Shown in pieces: positions 52,670 to 61,305 of a DNA stretch of 64,000 nucleotides. The DNA is from Qipengyuania sp. Lineage in GTDB: Bacteria; Pseudomonadota; Alphaproteobacteria; Sphingomonadales; Sphingomonadaceae. The stretch's first letter is position 1. Every line of letters starts with the position of its first letter. The stretch covers positions 1-64,000 of the forward strand of contig JAIETR010000034.1 in assembly GCA_019745075.1 (NCBI GenBank), written 5' to 3'. The notes beneath the pieces were generated by a model. That model ran no database searches. It saw only the letters and a list, made by a program, of their open reading frames with translations, and was not told the DNA's origin. The position numbers and the translations under genes are program-made.

Positions 52670-52713
52670 GTTCCCATAAAAACGCGCTATTATCGGGGAA
52701 CGGTTATGGGAAC
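52670..52713. repeat. inverted GTTCCCATAA...TTATGGGAAC pair upstream of int
   Basis: GTTCCCATAA (52670-52679) and TTATGGGAAC (52704-52713); third copy at 61253-61262. Confidence 0.65.
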
Positions 52714-52722
52714 GGAGCCGAC

Positions 52723-53967
52723 ATGCCAAGGAAGCTGAGCAATGCATTGACCCCGCTGACGGTGAAGAACGCCAGGCCGGGACGCCACGCGGACGGGGCG
52801 GGGCTGCATTTGCTGGTGAAGTCGAGCGGCGCGCGCTCATGGGTTTATCGCTTCATGGTGAATGGCAAGTCGCGGGACATTGGCCTTGGCGCGGCTGGGC
52901 AAGGCGCGCTGTCCCTTGCCGACGCGCGCGACGAAGCGGCGGCGCTACGCCTGAAGGTCAAGGCGGGCATCGATCCGCTGGAGCAACGGGACCGGGAGGC
53001 CGCTCAGGCGCTGGCATCGGCTCAGGCTGCGAAGGTTGCGGGCAAGACCTTCCGGGAGGTGGCGACGGCTTACATCGCCGCGAACGAGGATAGCTGGCGC
53101 AACGCCAAACACCGCCAGCAATGGGGCAACACGCTCGCCGCCTATGTCTATCCCGTCATCGGCGACTTGCCAATTGCCGAGGTCGATACCCCGCACGTGC
53201 TTTCGATCCTGGAGCCGATCTGGAAGGGCAAGCCCGAAACCGCCAGCCGCGTTCGCGGAAGGATCGAAACCGTGCTCGATAGCGCCAAGGCGCGCGGCTA
53301 TCGGCAGGGGGAGAACCCGGCGCGCTGGCGCGGGCACTTGGCGCAAATCCTGCCAGCTCGCACCCGCCTGTCGCGCGGCCATCACAGGGCGCTCGCCTAT
53401 GAGGATGTTCCAGCGTTCGTTGGCGCACTCCGCGCGCGCGAGGCCGTGGCCGCGCTAGCGCTGGAGTTTGCGATCCTTACCGCTGCCCGCTCTGGCGAAG
53501 TGATCGGCGCGCGCTGGAGCGAGGTCGATTTGGCCAAGGCCACCTGGACCGTGCCCGCCGAGCGCATGAAGGCGGCAAAGGAACATCGGGTGCCGCTGTC
53601 CCCGCGCGCGGTGGCGATCCTTGAAAGCCTGAAACCGCTGGGCAGTGATTGGCTGTTTCCCGGCGCGGCTGGCGGCAAGCTGTCCGGCATGGCGATGGCC
53701 ATGCTCATGCGCCGCATGAAGGTTGACGCCACCGTGCACGGCTTCCGTTCCGGCTTCCGCGATTGGGCAGCGGAATGCACCGGCTATGCCCATGAGGTGG
53801 CGGAAATGGCGCTGGCGCACGCAATCGAAAACAAGGTGGAGCGGGCCTACCGGCGCGGCGACCTGTTCGACAAGCGGCGGCGGCTCATGGACGATTGGGC
53901 AGCCTATTGCGCCAGCGACGGCGCGGCTGGGGCGACGGTAACGCCAATCCGTGGAGCGGCGGCATGA
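52723..53967 (+). CDS. int: tyrosine-type site-specific integrase (DUF4102/P4 family)
   Basis: LTPLTVKNARPGRHADGAGLHLLVKSSGARSWVYRF, LEFAILTAARSGEVIGARWSEVDL, VHGFRSGFRDWAAECTGYAHEVAEMALAH, KVERAYRRGDLFDKRRRLMDDW. Confidence 0.95.
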   Translation: MPRKLSNALTPLTVKNARPGRHADGAGLHLLVKSSGARSWVYRFMVNGKSRDIGLGAAGQGALSLADARDEAAALRLKVKAGIDPLEQRDREAAQALASAQAAKVAGKTFREVATAYIAANEDSWRNAKHRQQWGNTLAAYVYPVIGDLPIAEVDTPHVLSILEPIWKGKPETASRVRGRIETVLDSAKARGYRQGENPARWRGHLAQILPARTRLSRGHHRALAYEDVPAFVGALRAREAVAALALEFAILTAARSGEVIGARWSEVDLAKATWTVPAERMKAAKEHRVPLSPRAVAILESLKPLGSDWLFPGAAGGKLSGMAMAMLMRRMKVDATVHGFRSGFRDWAAECTGYAHEVAEMALAHAIENKVERAYRRGDLFDKRRRLMDDWAAYCASDGAAGATVTPIRGAAA

Positions 53968-54305
53968 GCTACTCGGGAGCGTGGGAGCGGCGCGCTCAGG
54001 AAGCCGCCAAGCCGCATATCGCCAAGGTGGCGAGAGCACGGCGCTCGCTCGCCCGCCTAGACCCGGCGGCGCTGGAGGCGGTGGCGGAAGCCGCAATCGG
54101 CTTGCTGGACGAAGCGAGCGACCCGGACGCGGATCATTGCCTTGCTGGAGATGACGGCTGCGGCGCGTTCTTTGGCGGCGAACATCGCGGCTGGCATTGG
54201 GGTAGCCAATGGGAGAGCGAGGCGGACATCGGCCACGCTCCCGAATATGCGACCGATCAGCGCGAGATAATGGGCCGGTGGGGAGTGGCTTTCCGTGTCG
54301 ATTGA
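53964..54305 (+). CDS. hypothetical element protein
   Basis: MSYSGAWERRAQEAAKPHIAKVARARRSLARLDPAALEAVAEAAIGLLDE...; 4-nt overlap with int. Confidence 0.7.
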   Translation: MSYSGAWERRAQEAAKPHIAKVARARRSLARLDPAALEAVAEAAIGLLDEASDPDADHCLAGDDGCGAFFGGEHRGWHWGSQWESEADIGHAPEYATDQREIMGRWGVAFRVD

Positions 54306-54612
54306 ACCCGCCAGCGAGTCGGCTGGCATCCTGCCATTCGCGCTCAGCGACCGTTGGATCGTCACTGTCGAAAGCCAACGGCGCATCGTGAAGGTGCGCC
54401 ATCGCACCCGCTGGTATGCTGTCGCGCGGCGCAAGGGCCATGAGGATCGGCGGCATTGGTGCGCCAGCCGCGCGGATGCCCTCGGCATCGCCGAAATGAT
54501 GCGGGAAGGCTTCCGAGAGGCGGCCGAACTGGAGCGTTTCACCGCCGCGTATCACCGCGCAAGCGACTGGCAGCGCGCGGTTCACCAGTGGCTTGATTCA
54601 GTCGAACAATGA
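54295..54612 (+). CDS. hypothetical element protein
   Basis: GTG/ATG-start ORF SIEPASESAGILPFALSDRWIVTVESQRRIVKVRHRTRWYAVARRKGHEDRRHW; overlaps the previous ORF by 11 nt. Confidence 0.6.
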   Translation: MSIEPASESAGILPFALSDRWIVTVESQRRIVKVRHRTRWYAVARRKGHEDRRHWCASRADALGIAEMMREGFREAAELERFTAAYHRASDWQRAVHQWLDSVEQ

Positions 54613-54627
54613 TTCGCCGCCGTCGCA

Positions 54628-55500
54628 TTGGAAACTGGCGAGCGAGGGCTTAAACCGGGAGCGGGGATAGGCTGGCCAGCCGACAAGCGCGCATCCCACG
54701 CGCTTCCCCGCTTCATCCTGGGAGCCGCTAGGGAGGCGGATTTGGCAGAGCGCAAGAACACCGGGATAGCTGTTCCCGACGCCAAGCGGCTGAACGATTG
54801 CTATCACGAACTGAGCGAAGCGATTGCCGCGCCCCCAGCCGACAAGCCGCTAATGCCCCCTGAGGCGCAATTCGTGACGCTATCCCATGCGCTCACCTGG
54901 ATCGCTTTCGGCGTTTCGATGGACAGCGATCAGCTCCATGAAGTGCTGACATTGGACCGCTATGGCGAACGCGATCCGCAAGAGGCGGTCAAGGCGGCGG
55001 TGGCCCAACTTGTCGATCTTGGGCGCGGCGGGCGCATTGCGATGGAGGGCAAATATCGGGAAAGCCATCGGGACGAAACGCGCACGTTGCTGACAGCCCC
55101 AATCGAGCCGACCAATTTCGCTAACTATCGCCAATTCAACTACTTGGAGGACTCGCTTTGTCTTGGGACGGGCTTATTTTGGGAAAGTGATGGCTCGGAT
55201 TCCATCATCAACGAAAAGGGGTATTCCGCGTTTATTGAAATTGGCGTGAGCCGTGCGGACCTGTTGCGCGAGTTTCCGCCCAAGGGCGGGGGGATTGTCC
55301 CTGCCAATCGCCAGCTCGATCATGCGGAAATAACCGGCAAGGCAGCCGCGATGCTCAGAGAGCAACCGGGTTTGTCCAAAGGCTCTGCGGCGGCGTCGAT
55401 TAGGGCGGAACTCCCGCCCAATCCAAAGACAGGAAAGCCACGCGATCAGCGCGGCCTAGAGAGGATCATTGGGCATCTCTGGGAGGGGAAAGTCATATAA
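54628..55500 (+). CDS. hypothetical element protein (start uncertain)
   Basis: 290-aa ORF, unfamiliar sequence with AKAAAMLREQPGLSKGSAAASIRAELPPNPKTGKPRDQRGLERIIGHLW-like C-terminus. Confidence 0.65.
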   Translation: METGERGLKPGAGIGWPADKRASHALPRFILGAAREADLAERKNTGIAVPDAKRLNDCYHELSEAIAAPPADKPLMPPEAQFVTLSHALTWIAFGVSMDSDQLHEVLTLDRYGERDPQEAVKAAVAQLVDLGRGGRIAMEGKYRESHRDETRTLLTAPIEPTNFANYRQFNYLEDSLCLGTGLFWESDGSDSIINEKGYSAFIEIGVSRADLLREFPPKGGGIVPANRQLDHAEITGKAAAMLREQPGLSKGSAAASIRAELPPNPKTGKPRDQRGLERIIGHLWEGKVI

Positions 55501-55607
55501 TCCCCCAAGGCGTCCGCATTCCCCCGATTCAACGCCGGACGGAGCCGGTCTAATTGGTTGCCCCCCGAACGCAGGTATCCCGCCAGCGTTACGTTGGAGC
55601 AACCCGA

Positions 55608-55796
55608 ATGCAAACCGTAACCAACGATCCTCCCAAGATCGCCTACAGCATAAAGGAAGCCTGCCGGGCGTCCAGCCTGGGGCGGACCACGCTCTACGCG
55701 CACATCGCCGCAAATCGCCTGAGGGCCGTCCGCATCGGCGGGCGCACCGTCATTCCGGCGGACAGCCTTCACGCTTTGATCGCCGGGGAGGCATGA
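55608..55796 (+). CDS. AlpA/excisionase-like HTH protein
   Basis: IAYSIKEACRASSLGRTTLYAHIAANRLRAVRIGGRTVIPADSLHALI. Confidence 0.85.
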   Translation: MQTVTNDPPKIAYSIKEACRASSLGRTTLYAHIAANRLRAVRIGGRTVIPADSLHALIAGEA

Positions 55797-55977
55797 GCCA
55801 TGCCCCAGATATGCGAAACCCGCGCGGATGAGGCGCGGGCGTCGCGGAATAGCTGTGGCGGCTGGTTCCGCGATCCCCTTACCCCTCCCGCGTCACCCCC
55901 GCAAGCGATCCCGCCGCTGATTGCGCTCCACCTTGGCGAGCGGTTTCTAGCGCGGTTGACAGAGGGAGGCGCTGGCC

Positions 55978-56289
55978 ATGGCTGATCGTTATCCCGACAA
56001 TCCCGGCGCGAAGGGGCCGGACGGCACGAGCCAGGATGCAGCCGAGGCCATCGCCCCGAATGTCTCGCACCTTCGCCGCCTCGCCATGCGCTCTCTGGCC
56101 AGGCTTGGGCAGGCAACCCCGCTGGAGGCCATCGCCGTCGCTGGCGTGACGCGGGAATCGCTCCAGCCGCGCTTTTCGGAGCTGCGCGCAATGGGCCTGA
56201 TCGAAGCGACCGGCGCGCGGCGGCGCAATCCAAGCGGCAAGAGCGCGTCCGTGCTCAGGCTTACCGACAAGGGGAGGGCCGCGCTGTGA
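55978..56289 (+). CDS. small winged-helix-like element protein
   Basis: MRSLARLGQATPLEAIAVAGVTRESLQPRFSELRAMGLIEATGARRRNPSGKSASVLRLTDKGRAAL. Confidence 0.7.
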   Translation: MADRYPDNPGAKGPDGTSQDAAEAIAPNVSHLRRLAMRSLARLGQATPLEAIAVAGVTRESLQPRFSELRAMGLIEATGARRRNPSGKSASVLRLTDKGRAAL

Positions 56290-57227
56290 TCGTCGATATT
56301 CACGCCATCGCGCGGCGCTACGGCGGCAAGGTATGCAAGGGCAACGCGCTGATCCCGACGCCGGGCCATTCCAGCCGGGACCGGGGCACGGCGATCAAGG
56401 CCAGCGCGCTCGCTCCCGATGGCTGCCTTGTCGCCTGCTATAACGGCACGAATGCCGACGCACTGGCGGTGAAGGACATGCTGCGCGCGGACGGCTTCCT
56501 TCCGCACGATCCGCACACATCGCACACATCGCACGCGCGCGAGCTGACAGCAGCGGAGCGGCTTTCGATCCGGCAAGCCGAGCTGGCGCGCAAGCGCGAG
56601 CGGCTGGCAGCCGAGGAAGCGGCGGCACGGTGCGCGGCGGACCTGTGGCGCAACGCCGGCCGCGCCGATCCCGCGCATTCCTACCTTGTGGTCAAAGCGT
56701 TGGAGCCGTTTGGCATTCGCCAGGCCGGGCGTGATTTGCTGGTGCCCATGATCGATACCGGCTTTCGCCTATGGAACGTCCAGCGCATTCGGCCCGATGG
56801 CTTCAAGCTGTTCGTCAGGGATGCCCGCACGGCTGGCCTGTTCTGGCCCCATGGCGTGCACCTGATCGATGGCAGGCCATCGGCTGGCCCGCTGGTGATC
56901 GGGGAAGGCTTCGCAACCATGGCCGCGATCCATTCGGCAACCGGCTATGGCGTTGCCGCTGCCATGTCCGCGCGCAACCTGGAGCCGGTGGCGCGGGCGA
57001 TGCGAAAGCTGTTCCCGGCGCGCGAGCTGATCCTTGCGGCGGACGACGATTGCCACCTGCCCGACAATCTGGGCCTTGATGCCGCCAGGAAAGCCGCTCA
57101 GGCCGTTGGCGGGCTTGTCGCCATGCCGAGGCCGGAAACGCGCGTGGCGGACTGCGGAGCCGATTTTGCGGACATTCCGCGCGGCGACGTGGCGGGGCGG
57201 GTTGCCGCTGCCCGGTTGGAGGTATGA
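56286..57227 (+). CDS. toprim domain protein (primase-like)
   Basis: YGGKVCKGNALIPTPGHSSRDRG, GPLVIGEGFATMAAIHSATGYGVAAAMSARNLEPVARAMRKLFPARELILAADDD. Confidence 0.88.
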   Translation: MIVDIHAIARRYGGKVCKGNALIPTPGHSSRDRGTAIKASALAPDGCLVACYNGTNADALAVKDMLRADGFLPHDPHTSHTSHARELTAAERLSIRQAELARKRERLAAEEAAARCAADLWRNAGRADPAHSYLVVKALEPFGIRQAGRDLLVPMIDTGFRLWNVQRIRPDGFKLFVRDARTAGLFWPHGVHLIDGRPSAGPLVIGEGFATMAAIHSATGYGVAAAMSARNLEPVARAMRKLFPARELILAADDDCHLPDNLGLDAARKAAQAVGGLVAMPRPETRVADCGADFADIPRGDVAGRVAAARLEV

Positions 57228-58516
57228 CAATGGCCGCAACCGCGACCCAGCCGCTCGATTTTGCCACGCTCCAGCCGGACGAAGCGGCGGCGCGCATCCA
57301 TCGGCATTCCGCTTTACGCGCCACCCCCTACCGCTGGCCCGATCCGGCATCGCTGCCACGGCGGCAATGGCTCATGGGCCATTGGCTTTTGCACGGGGAG
57401 GTGACGGCGATCATCGGGCCGGGCGGCACGGGCAAGAGCACGATCGGCAACGCGATTGCGCTCAGCCTCGCCTCTGGCCAGCCGCTCTTGGGCAAGCCGC
57501 TGCATCGCGGGCCGCAAGCCGTGTGGATATTCAACCTGGAGGACGGCACCGACGAACTGGAGCGGCAATTGTCCGCTGCTTGCGCCTTCCATGGCATCGG
57601 CCCCGGCGATTGCGGGGACCGGCTCCACCTCGATAGCGGGCTTGTCCAGCCGCTGTGCACCGCAAGCGAGGACCGCGACGGCTTCACGTTGGCTGAGGAA
57701 GTCTTTGCCCAGCTCGCCGCCACGATCCGCGAACGGCGTATTGCAACCGTGATCGTCGATCCCTTCGTGTCCAGCCATGCGGTGCGCGAAAGCTCGAATG
57801 AGGCAATCGACGCCATCGCCAAGCGGTGGAAGCGGCTGGCTCAGGAAACCGGCTGCGCGGTGGTGCTGGTGCACCACACCCCCAAGCTGAGGGGCCGGGA
57901 GGCGACGGCTGAGGATGGACGCGGCGCGGTGGCGCTGCGCGACGCTGCCCGCGTCGTGCTCCCGCTCAATGCCATGGGCGACAAAGAAGCCGAGGAACTT
58001 GGCATTGCCGATCCGGCGCTACGGCGTTCTTTGGTGCGGATCGACACCGGCAAAGCCAATCGCGCACCTCCCGACGCCGCCACGTGGATCAAGCTGGAAA
58101 GCCAAAGCCTCGACAATGGCGACGGACTGGAGCCTGCCGATTTTGTCGGCGTGGCCACGCTTTGGGAAAAGCCGGACGTGTTTCACGGGCTGACGAGCTG
58201 GCACCTCTACATGGTCCAGCAAGGGCTGGCGGCTGGCGACTGGCGCGAAAGCGTCCAGGCCAGGGATTGGGTTGGCCACCTTGTCGCCAGCGTGGCGGGC
58301 CTGTCCGCCGAAACCGATAAGGGGCGGATCAAAGCGATCCTGCGGACGTGGCGAAGGACTGGCGCGCTGGCGGTGGAACACCGCACGATCAATGGCCGCG
58401 ACGTGCCTTTCGTGATCGTCGGCAAGCCGGTTGACCCCAGCGAGATAGGCACCCGTCCGCACCTTCAAACGTGTGGTGCGGAAGGTGTGGAACGTGCGGG
58501 CGCGGACCCGCGATGA
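57224..58516 (+). CDS. AAA ATPase, RepA/DnaB-like helicase
   Basis: GEVTAIIGPGGTGKSTIGNAIALSLASGQPLLG Walker A; TVIVDPFVSSHAV Walker B; CAVVLVHHTPKLRGREATAEDGRGAVALRDAARVVLPL. Confidence 0.9.
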   Translation: MTMAATATQPLDFATLQPDEAAARIHRHSALRATPYRWPDPASLPRRQWLMGHWLLHGEVTAIIGPGGTGKSTIGNAIALSLASGQPLLGKPLHRGPQAVWIFNLEDGTDELERQLSAACAFHGIGPGDCGDRLHLDSGLVQPLCTASEDRDGFTLAEEVFAQLAATIRERRIATVIVDPFVSSHAVRESSNEAIDAIAKRWKRLAQETGCAVVLVHHTPKLRGREATAEDGRGAVALRDAARVVLPLNAMGDKEAEELGIADPALRRSLVRIDTGKANRAPPDAATWIKLESQSLDNGDGLEPADFVGVATLWEKPDVFHGLTSWHLYMVQQGLAAGDWRESVQARDWVGHLVASVAGLSAETDKGRIKAILRTWRRTGALAVEHRTINGRDVPFVIVGKPVDPSEIGTRPHLQTCGAEGVERAGADPR

Positions 58517-58612
58517 TCCCCAACCGCACCACCCGCACCCCTCTTTAGGGGGTGTGGTGGTGGTGTGGTGCGGGTGCAGGTTAGTGAGGATCAAAAACAA
58601 GGTGCGGGTGAA

Positions 58613-59314
58613 ATGAGCGAGACAAGCAAGGCGAAGCGCAAGGGATCGGCGGGCAAGGCTAAGGCTGGCGAACCTGCCAAGGCAAGTTTGAGCGTGGAGA
58701 CCCAGCCGGGCAAATCGGAGCAACGCAATCTGGCGGAGATCGCATTGGAGCCTGCCGCCCATGCAATGGCGACGGCGAGGCTTTTCAACGCCGGAAGTTT
58801 CGGCAGCAAGATCGAGGTGACCGAAACCTATGGCGTGCTGCGCGACGAAATTAAGGCGGTGACCGATGGCGATCTGTCGCACCAGCGCGCTCTTTTGGCG
58901 GGGCAGGCCATCGCCCTCAATACGATCTTTACCGAGCTGGCGCGCCGGGCAGGCGCCAACATGGGAGAGTATCTTGGCGCGATGGAAAGCTACATGCGGC
59001 TGGCGCTTAAGGCTCAGGCACAAAGCCGCGCGACTATCGAGGCGTTGGAGCGGCTGGCCAACGGGCACGTGCAGACTGTGAAACACGTCCACGTCAATGA
59101 AGGCGGGCAGGCCGTCATTGCCGAGACCGTCCACACCGGGGGGCAAGCAAATGGAAAAATCGCCGATCAATCCCATGGAGCCACAACCGGCCCGGTTGGC
59201 ATCGGCCCCGCGTTGCTTGGCGCGGACCCGTGCGGGAGCGGAGTGCCAATCGCCAGCGGTGAAGGGGCGGAAGCGGTGCAGAATGCACGGCGGGACGAAT
59301 CCCGGCGCGCCTAA
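58613..59314 (+). CDS. hypothetical element protein
   Basis: MSETSKAKRKGSAGKAKAGEPAKASLSVE...QSRATIEALERLANGHVQTVKHVHVNEGGQAVIAETVHTGGQ; 3' end overlaps the HGG ORF in another frame. Confidence 0.7.
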   Translation: MSETSKAKRKGSAGKAKAGEPAKASLSVETQPGKSEQRNLAEIALEPAAHAMATARLFNAGSFGSKIEVTETYGVLRDEIKAVTDGDLSHQRALLAGQAIALNTIFTELARRAGANMGEYLGAMESYMRLALKAQAQSRATIEALERLANGHVQTVKHVHVNEGGQAVIAETVHTGGQANGKIADQSHGATTGPVGIGPALLGADPCGSGVPIASGEGAEAVQNARRDESRRA

Positions 59315-59414
59315 GGGCAATCGCAACGCGTGGAAACATGGCGGGCGCTCAGCCGAGGCGCTGGCAGCGGCTCGATACTTGAAAGCGATTGCGCGGCTGG
59401 TGCGAGAAAGCTGA
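59151..59414 (+). CDS. HGG-motif small protein (Cys/His-rich)
   Basis: CLARTRAGAECQSPAVKGRKRCRMHGGTNPGAPKGNRNAWKHGGRSAEALA. Confidence 0.75.
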   Translation: MEKSPINPMEPQPARLASAPRCLARTRAGAECQSPAVKGRKRCRMHGGTNPGAPKGNRNAWKHGGRSAEALAAARYLKAIARLVRES

Positions 59415-59479
59415 CTAAGGGAGGCTGTTTGTCAGTTGCGAGGTGCTGCGATAAGAACTTGTGCCGAGGGGGATTGCGG

Positions 59480-59911
59480 ATGTGGGGTGAACTTTTCCGC
59501 GACGGCCAGCCGGTCGAGATCGCGCAAATTCTGTTGCTGCTAGTCGGAATGGGATTCGTCGTCTTGACGCCATTCGTTTGGGTGTGCGGCAGAATCCTCG
59601 CATTGAAGGAACAACCGGATAGGCGGGCGCTCTGGACCGTCGCAGCTTCCTATGCTGGTGCCGCTTTGATTTTCATTTTTGGCAGCGGCGGATTCATCTC
59701 GCCTTGGCTCGCGCCCTTCATTCCCTTGCCAGGCGCGCTAGCGATCTATTTTTGGCTGCGGCACAGCTATCGCAAAGCATGGATTGACGACGAAATGGTG
59801 CCGGACTGCATGAGGCTGGAAAACAGTGACTGGCGCATCGGCATTGGGGTTGTGGTGGGAGCGATCATAGCCGCTGCCATTAAGGTCGCGGTTATTCGCG
59901 GCCCTCTGTGA
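59480..59911 (+). CDS. small membrane protein, hypothetical
   Basis: MWGELFRDGQPVEIAQILLLLVGMGFVVLTPFVWVCGRILALKEQ...; about 4 TM segments. Confidence 0.6.
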   Translation: MWGELFRDGQPVEIAQILLLLVGMGFVVLTPFVWVCGRILALKEQPDRRALWTVAASYAGAALIFIFGSGGFISPWLAPFIPLPGALAIYFWLRHSYRKAWIDDEMVPDCMRLENSDWRIGIGVVVGAIIAAAIKVAVIRGPL

Positions 59912-60177
59912 ACGGTGTGACCGAGACCCGAAACTGATTTGCGCCAAGCGCGCGGAAACCCGCCCTTTCAATCGATCCCGAATTGCCAGTCAGATTTGAT
60001 TGAGAAGCTGCCACCTCTCGAAAGGCGCAGCTTTCCGCCATTTCCAGCCGCGATCCGTCGCGTTCGGTGTGTGCCTGTTCCTAGCTTCCAAATGTCGCCT
60101 GGCTTGCCGTTCTGATTTAGATCGCGGCATATGGGCCAAATATCCGGTGGGATGCGACGAAGCGAAACAAGCCGTTA

Positions 60178-60206
60178 TTGATTTGTTGGGAAACGGTGGA
60201 TATATA
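60178..60206 (+). promoter_or_regulatory. sigma70-like promoter upstream of hairpin RNA/abi
   Basis: TTGATT (60178-60183), 17 nt, TATATA (60201-60206). Confidence 0.55.
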
Positions 60207-60211
60207 GCGCG

Positions 60212-60268
60212 CAACAAAGCCCGCCACGCCTCTCAACGATGCGCACCATGGCGGGCTACTTTGTTTTT
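60212..60268 (+). ncRNA. predicted short hairpin ncRNA with U-tract upstream of the abi gene
   Basis: ACAAAG-CCCGCCA (60214-60226) pairs TGGCGGG-(cta)-CTTTGT (60249-60264), then TTTT; starts about 8 nt after the -10-like box. Confidence 0.55.
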
Positions 60269-60291
60269 GGGCTTGGCTCGCGCATAAGTGA

Positions 60292-61209
60292 ATGATGCGC
60301 CATTTCAATAAGCCATCCAAGTCAATTCCCGACCAAATCGCCCTGCTCCAAGAGCGCGGGATGGTGATCGAGAATGCGCAGCAAGCAACCTGGGCGCTCA
60401 GCCATATCAGCTACTATCGGCTGCGGGCTTACTGGCTCTACTACGAAGCCGAACCCGAATCCGGCAATCATATATTCAAGGAAGGCACGACGCTCGAAGC
60501 GGTGCTTTCCCTCTATGAATTTGATCGCCGTCTCCGGCTGCTGCTTATGGACGCGTTGGAGCGAATAGAGGTCGCGGCGCGTGGTGCATGGGCGCACCAG
60601 ATGGCAATGGTCTATGGACCACACGGTTACCTCAATGCGGCGCTATATCCACGCACCGATCGCTTTCAGGCCAACCTTACGCAGCTACAGTCCGAATTTG
60701 ATCGCTCGCATGACGTGTTCGTCGATCATTACAAGCGCACTTACAACAATCCTCCATTGCCGCCTGTCTGGATGGCAGCCGAATTTATGTCTTTCGGTCT
60801 GCTGTCCAAATTCTTCTCGGCTTTGGGAGGACGTGCTGACCGCAAGGCAATCGCGCGCAAAGCTGGCTTTGATGACCGAGTTTTCCAGGGCTTTATGCAT
60901 CACCTTGCGACGGTGCGAAACATTTGCGCGCACCATAGCCGCCTCTGGAACCGGCGCTTTACCGTCACCTTCCCAATCGCACAAAATCCGGCTGGCATTG
61001 CAGATACGATTGTCCCTGAGGCCGACCGCAAGCTCTACAACACGCTCTCAATGCTGTTGCACTCGATGGGAACCATATCTCCTGAATCCGACTGGCCACG
61101 CCGCCTGACGTGTTTGATCGCGGAAAATCCGACGGGCGATTTTGCCGCAATGGGCTTCCCTGATGATTGGCGGCAGCGTCCTCTATGGGCGCACCTCTGT
61201 TCTGATTAA
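60292..61209 (+). CDS. Abi family protein (Abi_2, AbiD/AbiF-like HEPN-type abortive infection protein)
   Basis: HFNKPSKSIPDQIALLQERGMVI, ALSHISYYRLRAYWLYYE, LYEFDRRLRLLLMDALERIEVAARGAWAHQMA, WMAAEFMSFGLLSKFFSAL, VRNICAHHSRLWNRRF (R-x4-H-like). Confidence 0.92.
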   Translation: MMRHFNKPSKSIPDQIALLQERGMVIENAQQATWALSHISYYRLRAYWLYYEAEPESGNHIFKEGTTLEAVLSLYEFDRRLRLLLMDALERIEVAARGAWAHQMAMVYGPHGYLNAALYPRTDRFQANLTQLQSEFDRSHDVFVDHYKRTYNNPPLPPVWMAAEFMSFGLLSKFFSALGGRADRKAIARKAGFDDRVFQGFMHHLATVRNICAHHSRLWNRRFTVTFPIAQNPAGIADTIVPEADRKLYNTLSMLLHSMGTISPESDWPRRLTCLIAENPTGDFAAMGFPDDWRQRPLWAHLCSD

Positions 61210-61305
61210 GCCACCGGCGTTCGCATCAAGCGCCAACGCTATCGGGGAGCGATTATGGGAACCAGATCACCAAAGGCAGAAAATGCCAATGTTTTCAGGC
61301 AAAGG

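Noticed and set aside
52666-52722. Upstream ATG of the integrase ORF at 52666
   Set aside because: It would place the inverted TTATGGGAAC sites inside the coding sequence; the start at 52723 (MPRKLSNALTPLTVKNARPG) matches the usual integrase N-terminus.
60000-60287. 95-aa plus-strand ORF covering the region upstream of abi
   Set aside because: No recognisable motif; overlaps the promoter-like boxes and hairpin; more consistent with non-coding or RNA-coding DNA.
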